40,321 nt of DNA from Nonomuraea deserti (GTDB taxonomy: Bacteria; Actinomycetota; Actinomycetes; Streptosporangiales; Streptosporangiaceae): positions 1 through 40,321 of the forward strand of contig NZ_SMKO01000080.1 in NCBI RefSeq assembly GCF_004348685.1, written 5' to 3'. The position numbers and the translations under genes were made by a program. How positions within the stretch are numbered: position 1 is the first letter of the stretch; the number at the start of each line of letters is the position of its first letter. Below, in pieces: positions 30,015 through 38,863 of the stretch. The notes beneath the pieces were generated by a model, which was not told the origin of the DNA, did no database searches, and worked only from the letters and a program-made list of their open reading frames with translations.

Positions 30015-30961
30015 CCATCCGTCACTTCCTCAGAGACGACGACCTGTCGCCGGCCGAGCAGGCGGAGGTGCTGGAGCTCGCCGCCGCGATGAAGAAGGAC
30101 CGGTTCGGCTACCGGCCGTTCGAGGGGCCGCGCACCGTCGCGGTGCTGTTCGACAAGCCGTCCGCCAGGACCCGCATCTCCTTCCACACCGGCATCGGCG
30201 AGCTCGGCGGCCTGCCGCTGGTCGTCGACAACGTCTCGGTGCTCATGGGCCGCGGCGAGCCGACCGCCGACCTCGCCAGGGTGCTGGACCGGCAGGTCGC
30301 CGCCATCGTCTGGCGCACCTCAGGGCAGGAGCTCATCGACGAGATGGCCGCCCACTCCCGGGTGCCGGTCGTCAACGCGCTCACCGACGCGTTCCACCCC
30401 TGCCAGATCCTCGCCGACCTGCAGACCGTCAACGAGCGGCTGGGCCGCACGGCCGGGTTCACGCTGACCTACCTGGGCGACGGCGCCAACAACATGGCCC
30501 ACTCCTACCTGCTCGGCGGCGCCACGGCCGGCCTGCACGTACGGATCGCCGCCCCGGCCGGCTACCAGCCCGACCCGGTCATCCTCGACCAGGCCGCCGC
30601 GATCGCCGCCAAGTCCGGCGGCTCCGTCGTCGCGCTGACCGACCCGGTGGCCGCCGTCGACGGCGCACATGTGGTCGCCACCGACACGTGGGTGTCCATG
30701 GGGCAGGACGGGAAGGAGGAGCGGGTCGCCGCGCTCATGCCGTACCAGGTGAACGCCGAGCTGCTCCGCCACGCCGCGCCCGACGCGATCGTGTTGCACT
30801 GCCTGCCCGCCTACCGCGGCAACGAGATCACCGAGGAGGTCCTCGAAGGCCCGCGGAGCGTCGTGTGGGACCAGGCGGAGAACCGCCTGCACGCCCAGAA
30901 GGCGCTGCTGCACTGGCTGGCCACGCACGCCGACCCGATCAGGAGCCCGGAGGGCGCATGA
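30011..30961 (+). CDS. argF: Ornithine carbamoyltransferase
   Basis: 316 residues, ATGA overlap with argD. Carbamoyl-phosphate site Ser51-Ala-Arg-Thr-Arg55 (the usual STRTR, here SARTR), His129-Pro-Cys-Gln132, and the ornithine-site motif His263-Cys-Leu-Pro266 are all present. It forms citrulline from ornithine and carbamoyl phosphate. The Ala for Thr change in STRTR occurs in other actinobacterial sequences as far as I recall. argR starts within its last codons. Confidence 0.97.
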   Translation: MTIRHFLRDDDLSPAEQAEVLELAAAMKKDRFGYRPFEGPRTVAVLFDKPSARTRISFHTGIGELGGLPLVVDNVSVLMGRGEPTADLARVLDRQVAAIVWRTSGQELIDEMAAHSRVPVVNALTDAFHPCQILADLQTVNERLGRTAGFTLTYLGDGANNMAHSYLLGGATAGLHVRIAAPAGYQPDPVILDQAAAIAAKSGGSVVALTDPVAAVDGAHVVATDTWVSMGQDGKEERVAALMPYQVNAELLRHAAPDAIVLHCLPAYRGNEITEEVLEGPRSVVWDQAENRLHAQKALLHWLATHADPIRSPEGA

Positions 30962-31464
30962 TCATTCCGATGACCAAGGCGGCGCGGCAGGCGAAGATCA
31001 CCGACCTGCTGCAGCGGCAGGCCGTGCGCTCCCAGCCCGAGCTGGCCAAGCTGCTCGCCGAGAGCGGCGTCGAGGTCACCCAGGCCACGCTCTCGCGCGA
31101 CCTCGACGAGCTCGGCGCGCTCAAGCTGCGCGCCGAGGACGGCTCGCTGGTCTACGCGCTGCCCGGCGAGGGCGGTGGCCGCATCCCGCTGGCCAGGCTC
31201 GGCACCGGCGAGACCCCGGCGGCGCGGCTGCACCGCATCGCGGAAGAGCTGCTGGTCGCGGCGGAGGCCTCGGCCAACCTGGTCATCGTGAGAACCCCTC
31301 CGGGCGCGGCCCAGTTCCTGGCCTCCGCCATCGACCACGCCGACTGGGAGTCCATTCTCGGGACCGTGGCGGGTGACGACACGATCCTCGTCATCAGCCG
31401 CGATCCGACCGGCGGTCAGGCGGTCGCCGACGCGTTGCTGAAGGTGGCCGACCGACGTAGTTAG
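30958..31464 (+). CDS. argR: Arginine repressor
   Basis: 168 residues, ATGA overlap with argF. N-terminal winged helix (AARQAKITDLLQRQAVRSQPELAKLL, then VTQATLSRDLDELGALKLR) and C-terminal hexamerisation/arginine-binding domain (NLVIVRTPPGAAQFLASAID and TVAGDDTILVISRD, with the two conserved acidic residues). It should bind the ARG boxes ahead of argC in the presence of arginine, so the operon encodes its own repressor. The ATG at 30970 is an alternative start (MTKAARQ). Confidence 0.96.
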   Translation: MIIPMTKAARQAKITDLLQRQAVRSQPELAKLLAESGVEVTQATLSRDLDELGALKLRAEDGSLVYALPGEGGGRIPLARLGTGETPAARLHRIAEELLVAAEASANLVIVRTPPGAAQFLASAIDHADWESILGTVAGDDTILVISRDPTGGQAVADALLKVADRRS

Positions 31465-31485
31465 CCCACTCCGCGTGAGTGGGCT
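31463..31485 (+). terminator. Hairpin between argR and argG
   Basis: AGCCCACTC-CGCGT-GAGTGGGCT: a perfect 9-bp stem beginning in the argR stop codon, 47 bp before argG. With no T-run it may be a weak terminator or an attenuator that lowers argG relative to argCJBDFR. Confidence 0.55.
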
Positions 31486-31531
31486 CCGCCGCACGGGACA
31501 TCCTGACATTCAGCACTGGAGACGAAGCACA

Positions 31532-32731
31532 ATGCCCGACAGAGTGGTTCTCGCATATTCCGGCGGTCTCGACACCTCGGTCGCCATCCCCTACCTCGCC
31601 GAGAAGATGAACGCCGAGGTCGTCTGCGTCGCCGTGGACCTCGGCCAGGGCGGCGAGGACATGGAGCAGATCCAGAAGCGGGCCATGGACTGCGGCGCGG
31701 TCGAGTCGGTCGTCGTGGACGCGAGAGAGGAGTTCGCCGCCGACTTCTGCGTGCCCGCGCTCCAGGCCAACGCCCTCTACATGGACCGCTACCCGCTGGT
31801 GTCGTCGCTCTCGCGCCCCCTCATCGTCAAGCACCTGGTGTCGGCGGCCAAGCGCTTCGGCGGCACCATCGTCTCCCACGGCTGCACCGGCAAGGGCAAC
31901 GACCAGGTCCGCTTCGAGGCCGGGCTGGCCGCGCTGGCCCCCGATCTCGAGATCATCGCGCCCGCGAGAGACTTCGCCTGGACCCGCGACAAGGCCATCG
32001 AGTACGCCGAGGCCAAGGGCCTGCCCATCGAGACGTCGAAGAAGAACCCGTTCTCCATCGACCAGAACCTCTGGGGCCGCGCCGTCGAGACCGGCTTCCT
32101 CGAGGACATCTGGAACGGACCGACCGAGGAGGTCTACTCCTACACCGCCGACCCCAAGCAGCCGCGCCCGGCCGACGAGGTCGTCGTCACGTTCGAGCAG
32201 GGTGTCCCGGTCAAGGTCGACGGCAGGGCCCTCACGCCCTTCCAGGTGGTCGACGAGCTCAACCGGCGCGCCGGCGCGCAGGGCGTCGGCCGGATCGACA
32301 TGGTCGAGGACCGGCTGGTCGGCATCAAGTCGCGCGAGGTGTACGAAGCGCCCGGCGCGATCGCGCTCATCGCCGCCCACAAGGAGCTGGAGAGCGTCAC
32401 CGTCGAGCGAGACCTGGCCCGCTTCAAGCGGGGCGTCGACCAGAGGTGGAGCGAGCTCGTCTACGACGGCCTGTGGTTCTCGCCGCTCAAGAACGCGCTC
32501 GACGCGCTCATCGCCGACGTCCAGAAGCACGTCAACGGGGAGGTCCGGATGACCCTGCACGGCGGCAACGCCACCGTGACCGGCCGCCGCTCCGACGACT
32601 CCCTGTACGATTTCTCGCTCGCCACCTACGACACCGGCGACACGTTCGACCAGTCACTGGCCAAGGGCTTCGTCCAGCTCTTCTCCCTCCCGGCTAAGAT
32701 CGCGGCCGCGCGCGACGCGAAAAGGCGTTGA
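31532..32731 (+). CDS. argG: Argininosuccinate synthase
   Basis: 399 residues from the ATG at 31532, preceded by GGAG at 10-base spacing; the upstream in-frame extension to 31475 crosses the hairpin and has no family similarity. The N-terminus VVLAYSGGLDTSVAIPYL is the ATP-pyrophosphatase P-loop; further marks are SHGCTGKGNDQVRFE, SIDQNLWGRAVE and the C-terminal YDFSLATYDTGDTF. It condenses citrulline and aspartate. It is separated from argR by 67 bp, so it may have separate expression from the upstream operon. Confidence 0.97.
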   Translation: MPDRVVLAYSGGLDTSVAIPYLAEKMNAEVVCVAVDLGQGGEDMEQIQKRAMDCGAVESVVVDAREEFAADFCVPALQANALYMDRYPLVSSLSRPLIVKHLVSAAKRFGGTIVSHGCTGKGNDQVRFEAGLAALAPDLEIIAPARDFAWTRDKAIEYAEAKGLPIETSKKNPFSIDQNLWGRAVETGFLEDIWNGPTEEVYSYTADPKQPRPADEVVVTFEQGVPVKVDGRALTPFQVVDELNRRAGAQGVGRIDMVEDRLVGIKSREVYEAPGAIALIAAHKELESVTVERDLARFKRGVDQRWSELVYDGLWFSPLKNALDALIADVQKHVNGEVRMTLHGGNATVTGRRSDDSLYDFSLATYDTGDTFDQSLAKGFVQLFSLPAKIAAARDAKRR

Positions 32732-32841
32732 GTTGCACTAAGGTCGCGGCCGGAGCGCAGGAGCTCGGGGGAGCAGCGAGACACGATGCCGACGACCACG
32801 AAGCGGGCGCGATCATTGAACACGGCACGGAGGAGATGACG

Positions 32842-34257
32842 GTGAGTGATGGCAAGCCGATGCGGCTGTGGGGCGGACGCTTCGAAGGAGGTCCGTCCGA
32901 CGCGCTGACCCGGCTGTCGGTGAGCGTGCACTTCGACTGGCGGCTCGTCCCGTACGACCTGGCGGCGTCCAGGGCGCACGCCCGGGTGCTGCACAGGGCG
33001 GGGCTGCTCAGCGAGGAGGAGCTCGAGCGCATGATCGGCGCGCTCGACGACCTGGAGCGCGCCTGCAAGGCGGGCGAGTTCCGGCCGACGGTCGCCGACG
33101 AGGACGTGCACACCGCGCTGGAGCGCGGCCTGCTGGAGCGGCTCGGCTCGCTCGGCGGCAAGCTCCGCGCCGGGCGCTCGCGCAACGACCAGATCGCCAC
33201 CGACCTGCGCCTCTACCTTCGCGATCACGCCCGTACGATCGTCTCCCGCCTGGTCGAGCTGGAGACGGCGCTGATGGCGCAGGCCGAGCAGCACGCCGGC
33301 ACGGCCGCGCCCGGCATGACGCACCTGCAGCACGCGCAGCCGGTCTCGTTCGGCCATCAGCTCCTGGCCCACGTGCACGCCTTCGCCCGCGACATCGACC
33401 GCATCACCGACTGGGACAAACGCGCCGCGATCTCCCCGCTCGGGGCCGGCGCGCTGGCGGGATCGTCGTTGCCGCTCGACCCGCAGGCCGTTGCCGAGGA
33501 GCTGGGCTTCTCCGCCGCCGCGCCCAACTCGATGGACGCCGTCGCCGACCGCGACTTCGCGGCGGAGTTCCTGTTCGACGCGGCCATGATCGGCATTCAC
33601 CTGTCGCGGCTCGGCGAGGAGATCGTTCTGTGGGCCTCGCAGGAGTTCCGCTGGATCGAGATGGACGACGCCTACTCCACCGGCTCGTCGATCATGCCGC
33701 AGAAGAAGAACCCCGACGTGGCCGAGCTGGCCCGCGGCAAGTCGGGGCGGCTCATCGGCGACCTGACGGCGCTGCTGACCACGCTCAAGGGCCTGCCGCT
33801 GACCTACAACCGTGACCTGCAGGAGGACAAGGAGCCGGTGTTCGACGCGGTCGACACGCTGCTGCTGGTCCTGCCCGCGATGGCCGGCCTGGTGGCGACG
33901 ATGCGCGTCAACACCGCCCGCATGGAGGCCTCGGCCCCCGACGGGTTCGCGCTCGCCACCGACCTGGCCGAGCTGCTCGTGCGCCGCGGGGTGGCGTTCC
34001 GCGAGGCGCACGAGGCGGTCGGCCATCTCGTGGTGTGGTGCCAGGTCAACGACAAGGACCTGGGCGAGCTGACCGACGACGAGCTGGTCAAGGTGTCGCC
34101 GCACCTGACCCCGGACGTCCGCGACGTGCTCAGCGTGCCCGGCGCGCTGGCCGCGCGCAAGGCCTACGGCGGCACCGCACCCGACCGCGTACGCGACCAG
34201 CTCGTCGCGCTGCGCGAGTCCGTCGACGCGCAGGCGGCATGGGCGGCGGGCAGCTGA
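32842..34257 (+). CDS. argH: Argininosuccinate lyase
   Basis: 471 residues from the GTG at 32842, chosen because AGGAG (32831-32835) stands 6 bases before it; an ATG at 32836 abuts that site directly. Fumarase/aspartase superfamily: RLWGGRFEGGPSDAL at the start, RAGRSRNDQIATDLRLYLRD, TSLQHAQP-like THLQHAQP with the conserved His, and the signature GSSIMPQKKNPD with the catalytic Ser. It releases arginine and fumarate. The 110-bp gap after argG contains no recognised gene. Confidence 0.97.
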   Translation: MSDGKPMRLWGGRFEGGPSDALTRLSVSVHFDWRLVPYDLAASRAHARVLHRAGLLSEEELERMIGALDDLERACKAGEFRPTVADEDVHTALERGLLERLGSLGGKLRAGRSRNDQIATDLRLYLRDHARTIVSRLVELETALMAQAEQHAGTAAPGMTHLQHAQPVSFGHQLLAHVHAFARDIDRITDWDKRAAISPLGAGALAGSSLPLDPQAVAEELGFSAAAPNSMDAVADRDFAAEFLFDAAMIGIHLSRLGEEIVLWASQEFRWIEMDDAYSTGSSIMPQKKNPDVAELARGKSGRLIGDLTALLTTLKGLPLTYNRDLQEDKEPVFDAVDTLLLVLPAMAGLVATMRVNTARMEASAPDGFALATDLAELLVRRGVAFREAHEAVGHLVVWCQVNDKDLGELTDDELVKVSPHLTPDVRDVLSVPGALAARKAYGGTAPDRVRDQLVALRESVDAQAAWAAGS

Positions 34258-34994
34258 GCTCCGCCCCGCTGCCGCGGAGCTTCTTCGACCGGCCGTCGCC
34301 CGAGGTGGCGCCCGACCTGCTCGGGCGCGTCCTCGTGCACGGTCCCGTCGCCGTGCGCCTGACCGAGGTCGAGGCGTACGGCGGCCCGGGAGAGGATCCG
34401 GCGGCCCACACCTATCGCGGCAGAACACCGCGTAACGCCGTCATGTTCGGCCGGCCCGGCCACGTCTACGTCTACTTCACCTACGGCATGCACTTCTGCG
34501 CGAACCTCGTGTGCCTGCCGGAGGGCTCGGGCTCGGCCGTGCTGCTGCGGGCGGGCGAGGTGGTGGCGGGCGTGGACGTCGCCCGCGCCCGCCGTACGGG
34601 CGGCTCGGCTTCCGCGCCCGCGGGAGCCGGCCGCCGGGTCGCCGATCGTGATCTCGGCCGCGGTCCGGCCAGGCTCGCGGTCGCCCTCGGCCTGCTCCGC
34701 GAGCACAACGGGATCGACGCGATCTGGCCGGGCGCGCCCGGCGAGACGGAGACGCTCTTAACGCGGGATCACCGGCTCACCGGCGTCCCGCACGGCGCGG
34801 TGGTCATGCTGGAGGGCCGCCCCGCGGACCCGTCCGCCATCAGGTCAGGCCCCCGCACGGGCGTCTCGACGGCCAAGGAGACGCCGTGGCGGTTCTGGAT
34901 CGACGGCGACCCGACCGTCTCGCCGTACCGCGCTCACGTGCCCCGGCGCCGCAACGCCGCGGCCACGTCCGTGGGGGAGGCGCCCAACTCGTGA
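34239..34994 (+). CDS. 3-methyladenine DNA glycosylase (AAG/MPG family)
   Basis: 251 residues from the ATG at 34239, inside the end of argH (19-bp overlap). The AAG fold is clear: DLLGRVLVHGPVAVRLTEVEAYGGPGEDPAAHT, with the general-base Glu in TEVEAY, followed by GRTPRNAVMFGRPGHVYVYFTYGMHFCANLV and the C-terminal PWRFWIDGDP. It removes alkylated purines from DNA. About 25 residues extend beyond the usual end and are antisense to the convergent PH-domain gene. Gene order argH, glycosylase, tyrS is familiar from actinobacteria. Confidence 0.92.
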   Translation: MGGGQLSSAPLPRSFFDRPSPEVAPDLLGRVLVHGPVAVRLTEVEAYGGPGEDPAAHTYRGRTPRNAVMFGRPGHVYVYFTYGMHFCANLVCLPEGSGSAVLLRAGEVVAGVDVARARRTGGSASAPAGAGRRVADRDLGRGPARLAVALGLLREHNGIDAIWPGAPGETETLLTRDHRLTGVPHGAVVMLEGRPADPSAIRSGPRTGVSTAKETPWRFWIDGDPTVSPYRAHVPRRRNAAATSVGEAPNS

Positions 34995-35341
34995 GGGCTG
35001 AAGACGTGCAGGAAGTCCCCGGTGTCGATTTCCAGCATCTCGCTGCGCAGCCCCCACCGCCTGCGGACGTCGACCTTGATGTCGCAGATCGCCTCCCACG
35101 GCACGTGCCGCCTGCCCGCGAACCCGTGCACCACGGTGATCCCGCTCTCGTCGGCCGCCAGCCGTACGGGAACGAGCAGGTCACGCAGGCCCATCGCGCC
35201 GAGAAGCACGGCCGCGGGAACGGCCAGGATCACGCCGCCCACGTCGGCTCCGGCCCACCAGTAAAGGGCGAGTCCGGCGCATGCCAGACCCCCTAAGATC
35301 TTCAAAACGGCCAGCTCGCGACGGACCCTCCACATGGACAC
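34934..35341 (-). CDS. PH-domain membrane protein
   Basis: 135 residues from a GTG at 35341 (an ATG at 35335 is possible; neither has a clear ribosome site). Two hydrophobic segments occupy residues about 13-55 (LKILGGLACAGLALYWWAGA and VGGVILAVPAAVLLGAMGL); they are followed by a bacterial PH-like domain (VRLAADESGITVVHGFAGRRHVPWEAICDIKV, then EIDTGDFLHVFSP). This is the common actinobacterial PH-domain (bPH6-like) family, of unknown function. It overlaps the 3' end of the convergent glycosylase gene by 61 bp. Confidence 0.82.
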   Translation of the reverse strand: MSMWRVRRELAVLKILGGLACAGLALYWWAGADVGGVILAVPAAVLLGAMGLRDLLVPVRLAADESGITVVHGFAGRRHVPWEAICDIKVDVRRRWGLRSEMLEIDTGDFLHVFSPHELGASPTDVAAALRRRGT

Positions 35342-35428
35342 GAAGCGTATCCAAGTGGCGGCCTGCCCGAGCGATCAGGCACGCTTGTATCGAATCAACG
35401 TCAACCCGTCTACTGGAAAGCCGGCACC

Positions 35429-36694
35429 GTGACCGACATTCTCGATGACCTCGCGTGGCGAGGCCTGATCGCGCAGTCCACCGACCTCGACGCCCTGCGC
35501 GCGTCCATGGCCAAGGGACCGATCACGGTCTATTCCGGTTTTGACCCCACCGCTCCTTCGCTGCACGTCGGCCATTTCGTGCCGCTGCTGACGTTGCGCC
35601 GCTTCCAGCTCGCGGGGCACCGCCCGATCGGCCTGGTCGGCGGCGCGACCGGCCTGATCGGCGACCCCAGCGGGCGCAACACCGAGCGCGCGCTCAATTC
35701 CAGCGACATCGTCGCGGAATGGGTGGAACGTCTGCGCGGCCAGGTCGGCCGGTTCCTCGACTTCGACGCGCGGCCGAACGCGGCGCTCATGGTGAGCAAC
35801 CTCGACTGGACCGGCGAGTTGACCGCGATCGACTTCCTGCGCGACATCGGCAAGCACTTCCCGGTCAACCGCATGCTGGCCAGGGAGGCCGTGTCCGCGC
35901 GCCTGTCGGGGGAGGGCCTGAGCTACACCGAGTTCAGCTACCAGATCCTGCAGTCCTACGACTACCTGGAGCTGTTCCGCCGCTACGGCTGCACGCTGCA
36001 GATCGGCGGCAGCGACCAGTGGGGCAACATCACCGCGGGCGCCGACCTGGTCCGCCGCATCGAGGGCGCGCACGTTCACGCGCTCACCCTGCCGCTGATC
36101 ACCAAGGCCGACGGTACGAAGTTCGGCAAGACGGCGGGCGGCGCCCTCTGGCTCGATCCCGAGATGACCTCGCCCTACGCCTTCTACCAGTACTTCCTCA
36201 ACTCCGACGACCGTGACGTCATCCACTACCTCAAGGTGTTCACGTTCAAGAGCCGCGAGGAGATCGAGGAACTGGAGAAGGCCGTCGCCGAACGCCCCTT
36301 CGCCCGCCAGGCCCAGCGCGCCCTGGCCGAGGACCTCACGGAACTCCTTCACGGCAAGCGCGAACTCGACGCGGTCGTGGCCGCCTCCAAGGCGCTGTTC
36401 GGTCAGGGCGCGCTGGAGGAGCTTCCCGCCGCCACGCTCGGCGCCGCGCTCGCCGAGGTGCCGAAGGCCAAGGTCGAGTCGCTCGGAGCGGCGTTCGTCG
36501 ACCTGCTGTCCGACAGCGGCTTGGTGGAGTCGAAGTCGGCGGCCAGGCGGGCGGTCAAGGAGGGCGGGGCGTACCTCAACAACGTGAAGATCACCGACGA
36601 GTCCTACGTGCCGACCTCCGATGACTTGCTGGCGGGGCGCTACATGGTCCTGCGCCGCGGCAAGAAGTCGATCGGCGGCGTCGAGGTCGGCTGA
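35429..36694 (+). CDS. tyrS: Tyrosyl-tRNA synthetase
   Basis: 421 residues, GTG start with a weak TGGAAAG site. Class I synthetase: YSGFDPTAPSLHVGHF carries the HIGH motif as HVGH (46-49); GGSDQWGNITAGADL binds tyrosine; KFGKT is the KMSKS loop. The C-terminal region is an S4 domain (SKSAARRAVKEGGAYLNNVKI) that binds the tRNA. It charges tRNA-Tyr. I looked for a T-box leader in the 87-bp upstream region and it is too short to hold one. Confidence 0.97.
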   Translation: MTDILDDLAWRGLIAQSTDLDALRASMAKGPITVYSGFDPTAPSLHVGHFVPLLTLRRFQLAGHRPIGLVGGATGLIGDPSGRNTERALNSSDIVAEWVERLRGQVGRFLDFDARPNAALMVSNLDWTGELTAIDFLRDIGKHFPVNRMLAREAVSARLSGEGLSYTEFSYQILQSYDYLELFRRYGCTLQIGGSDQWGNITAGADLVRRIEGAHVHALTLPLITKADGTKFGKTAGGALWLDPEMTSPYAFYQYFLNSDDRDVIHYLKVFTFKSREEIEELEKAVAERPFARQAQRALAEDLTELLHGKRELDAVVAASKALFGQGALEELPAATLGAALAEVPKAKVESLGAAFVDLLSDSGLVESKSAARRAVKEGGAYLNNVKITDESYVPTSDDLLAGRYMVLRRGKKSIGGVEVG

Positions 36695-36704
36695 CCGCCG
36701 CGCG

Positions 36705-36739
36705 AGGCGGGCCTCGTCCCGTTCGGGGAGGGCCCGCCT
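36705..36739. terminator. Bidirectional terminator between tyrS and the GT39-like gene
   Basis: AGGCGGGCC and GGCCCGCCT form a perfect 9-bp stem with a 17-base loop in the 60-bp gap between two convergent genes. TTCTCC follows the stem on the plus strand. Confidence 0.7.
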
Positions 36740-36754
36740 TCTCCTCGGAGGCCT

Positions 36755-38218
36755 TCACGGGCGGGTGAACAACGCCACCGTCAGCCCTGGCAGATCGCCG
36801 GAGTGCTTGGCGAGGCCGAGCTCGAAGCCCGCCTGCCGCACCTCCCCGACCCGGTCGACGCCGTCGCTCTCCAGCCCCGACTTCTTCGTCCCGCGCCAGA
36901 CGACCCACACCCGATCGCGCCGCTCCAGGGCAGCCGAGACATCGGAGCGCTCCGGATAGCCGAACCCGCCTGGGTCGGGGACGTCGCCCGCCCTGAGCAC
37001 GTCGACCGGCATCAAGGAGTCGGCGTAGTAGTCGAAGCCCGCGCGCAGCTGGCTCTGCCCGTACACGATGGCGTCGTCGGGCTCGGCCTTGATCACGCGC
37101 AGCGCCCACGGGATGTTCTCGAAGCGCCCGTTCTCTTCGCGTACGTCCACGTGCTCCTGGACCGACAGCACGCACCCGAGCAGCACGACCACCACGGCGG
37201 CCGCCACGTGGAACCGGGGGAGAGCGGCCACGGCCATCCCGGCGAGCAGTGCCAGCGCGGGCGCGGTCACGAACAGGTAGCGGTCGACGTAGACCGGCGT
37301 CACCAGGTGGGACACCGCGAGCAGCAGCACTGGGGGCAGCACGAGCCACCCCGCCAGCGCCAACACCCACGGACCGCCGGCCACGCCCGGCGCCCGCCCG
37401 CGCACCGCCGCCCACAGCAGCACCGCCCCTGCCACGGCCAGCGCGAACAGCATCACGCCGAGCCCGGTCGTCCCCGCCGCCATCTTCGGGAACTTCAGCC
37501 ATACCTCCGGCCCCCGCTGCGGGATCCAGCTGATGGCGTGCCGCTCGCCGTACCCGATGAGCCCCAGCACCACGGCGGGAACACACCCGGCGGCCAGCGC
37601 CGCGGCCATCCGCGCCAGCACGTCGCGGCGGGCCGGGAACAGCTGGGCGGGCAGCACCAGCACCGCGAACAGGTGCGTGGAGCACACGAGCGCGACCGCC
37701 ACCCCGTAGAGCACCCACCGCCGGGCGGCCGGCCGCGCGAGCGCCCGGTGCAGTGCCCAGAACGAGAGGACGACCGCGGCGGCGGCGAAGGCGTAAGACC
37801 TGGCGAAGGCCCCGTAATAGGACACCGTCGGCAGGATCGCGAAAACGGCCGCACCCACCACGCCGGCCCGGACGCTGTGCAGGCGCCGGCCCAGATCGGC
37901 CAGGAACCAGGCCGCCACGGCGATCGCCACCGCCGACGGGAGCCGCAACCACAGCTCCGCCGTGCCCGCCTTCACCCAGAAATGCATGAACAGGTAGTAG
38001 GGCAAGAAATGGCCGTCGATGTGCTGGGCCAGCTCCCACATCCCGGACAACGACCGGGACGCTGCGCTGACGGTGGCCAGCTCGTCGCCGTTCAGGGTGG
38101 CGGAGCCCGTGCCGGTGAACGCCGCGATCCCGGCGATGGACGCCATCCACCAGGGCGCTGACGTGCGGACACGCGCGGCGGAACGGGCAGGGGGAGCTAG
38201 CGTGGCGGCAGTGGTCAC
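36755..38218 (-). CDS. Polytopic membrane glycosyltransferase-like protein (GT39/ArnT-PMT superfamily)
   Basis: 487 residues, GTG start at 38218 without a clear ribosome site, so possibly leaderless. About ten membrane segments cover residues 20-370. The first periplasmic loop has the acidic LNGDELATVSAA segment expected for the Asp/Glu of GT-C enzymes, followed by HFLPYYLFMHFWVK and WLRLPSA, which resemble protein-mannosyl and lipid-linked sugar transferases. A soluble C-terminal domain of about 115 residues follows (HVDVREENGRFEN to ALFTRP). The donor would be a polyprenyl-phosphate sugar; the acceptor is unknown. Superfamily call fair, activity unproven. Confidence 0.75.
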   Translation of the reverse strand: MTTAATLAPPARSAARVRTSAPWWMASIAGIAAFTGTGSATLNGDELATVSAASRSLSGMWELAQHIDGHFLPYYLFMHFWVKAGTAELWLRLPSAVAIAVAAWFLADLGRRLHSVRAGVVGAAVFAILPTVSYYGAFARSYAFAAAAVVLSFWALHRALARPAARRWVLYGVAVALVCSTHLFAVLVLPAQLFPARRDVLARMAAALAAGCVPAVVLGLIGYGERHAISWIPQRGPEVWLKFPKMAAGTTGLGVMLFALAVAGAVLLWAAVRGRAPGVAGGPWVLALAGWLVLPPVLLLAVSHLVTPVYVDRYLFVTAPALALLAGMAVAALPRFHVAAAVVVVLLGCVLSVQEHVDVREENGRFENIPWALRVIKAEPDDAIVYGQSQLRAGFDYYADSLMPVDVLRAGDVPDPGGFGYPERSDVSAALERRDRVWVVWRGTKKSGLESDGVDRVGEVRQAGFELGLAKHSGDLPGLTVALFTRP

Positions 38219-38250
38219 CGGGGCAGGATACGCGCCGTAGGGTCGGGCGC

Positions 38251-38856
38251 ATGGCCAATGTGATGGTGTTCGACCTTTATGGCGTGATTGCCCGGACCCA
38301 GAGTCCGGAGAGCCGGCGGCGGCTCGTCGAACTGGCGGGCGTATCGGAGGAGCGGTTCTGGGAGGCGTACTGGGCCTGCCGGCCGTCCTATGACGCGGGC
38401 CAGGGCGGTGTCGCGTATTGGGGCGCGGTGGCCGACCGGCTGGGCACGCGCTTCCCGGACGTGCCCGCGCTCATCGACGCCGACCTGGACAGCTGGAGCG
38501 ACGTGGACGAGTCGATGGTGGAGGTCGTGCACGAACTGGCGGACCAGGGGCACCGGCTGGGCCTGCTGTCGAACATCATCGACGAGCTGGTGCCCTTCTG
38601 GGAATCGCGTCATGGTGAGTGGCTGGGCCGGTTCGCCTCGCTGACGTTCTCGTGCCGGATCGGGGCGGCCAAGCCGGAGCGGCGGGCGTACGAGATCTGT
38701 GCGGAGAGGATCGGGGCGGCGCCGCAGGACATCCTGTTCTTCGACGACAACCTGGTGAACGTCGTCGCGGCGCGGGAGGCGGGCATGGCGGCGGAGTTGT
38801 TCGAGTCGCCACGGCAGGTGCGGGCCCTCGCCGAGACGATCACCATCCGCCGCTGA
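38251..38856 (+). CDS. HAD-superfamily hydrolase (subfamily IA-like)
   Basis: 201 residues. Motif I is MVFDLYGVI with the nucleophile Asp8; the second Asp of the common DxD is Tyr10, so the general acid is missing or different. Motif II is LLSNIID, motif III Lys in GAAKPERRAYE, and motif IV FFDDNLVNV. The cap between motifs I and II is small and helical. Such proteins are usually small-molecule phosphatases. The start is 32 bp from the divergent membrane-protein gene with no visible ribosome site, so its transcript may be leaderless or nearly so. Confidence 0.88.
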   Translation: MANVMVFDLYGVIARTQSPESRRRLVELAGVSEERFWEAYWACRPSYDAGQGGVAYWGAVADRLGTRFPDVPALIDADLDSWSDVDESMVEVVHELADQGHRLGLLSNIIDELVPFWESRHGEWLGRFASLTFSCRIGAAKPERRAYEICAERIGAAPQDILFFDDNLVNVVAAREAGMAAELFESPRQVRALAETITIRR

Positions 38857-38863
38857 GCGCGCC

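Noticed and set aside
35342..35428. T-box riboswitch upstream of tyrS
   Set aside because: The upstream gap is only 87 bp to the divergent gene, too short for a T-box, and no T-box core sequence is visible.
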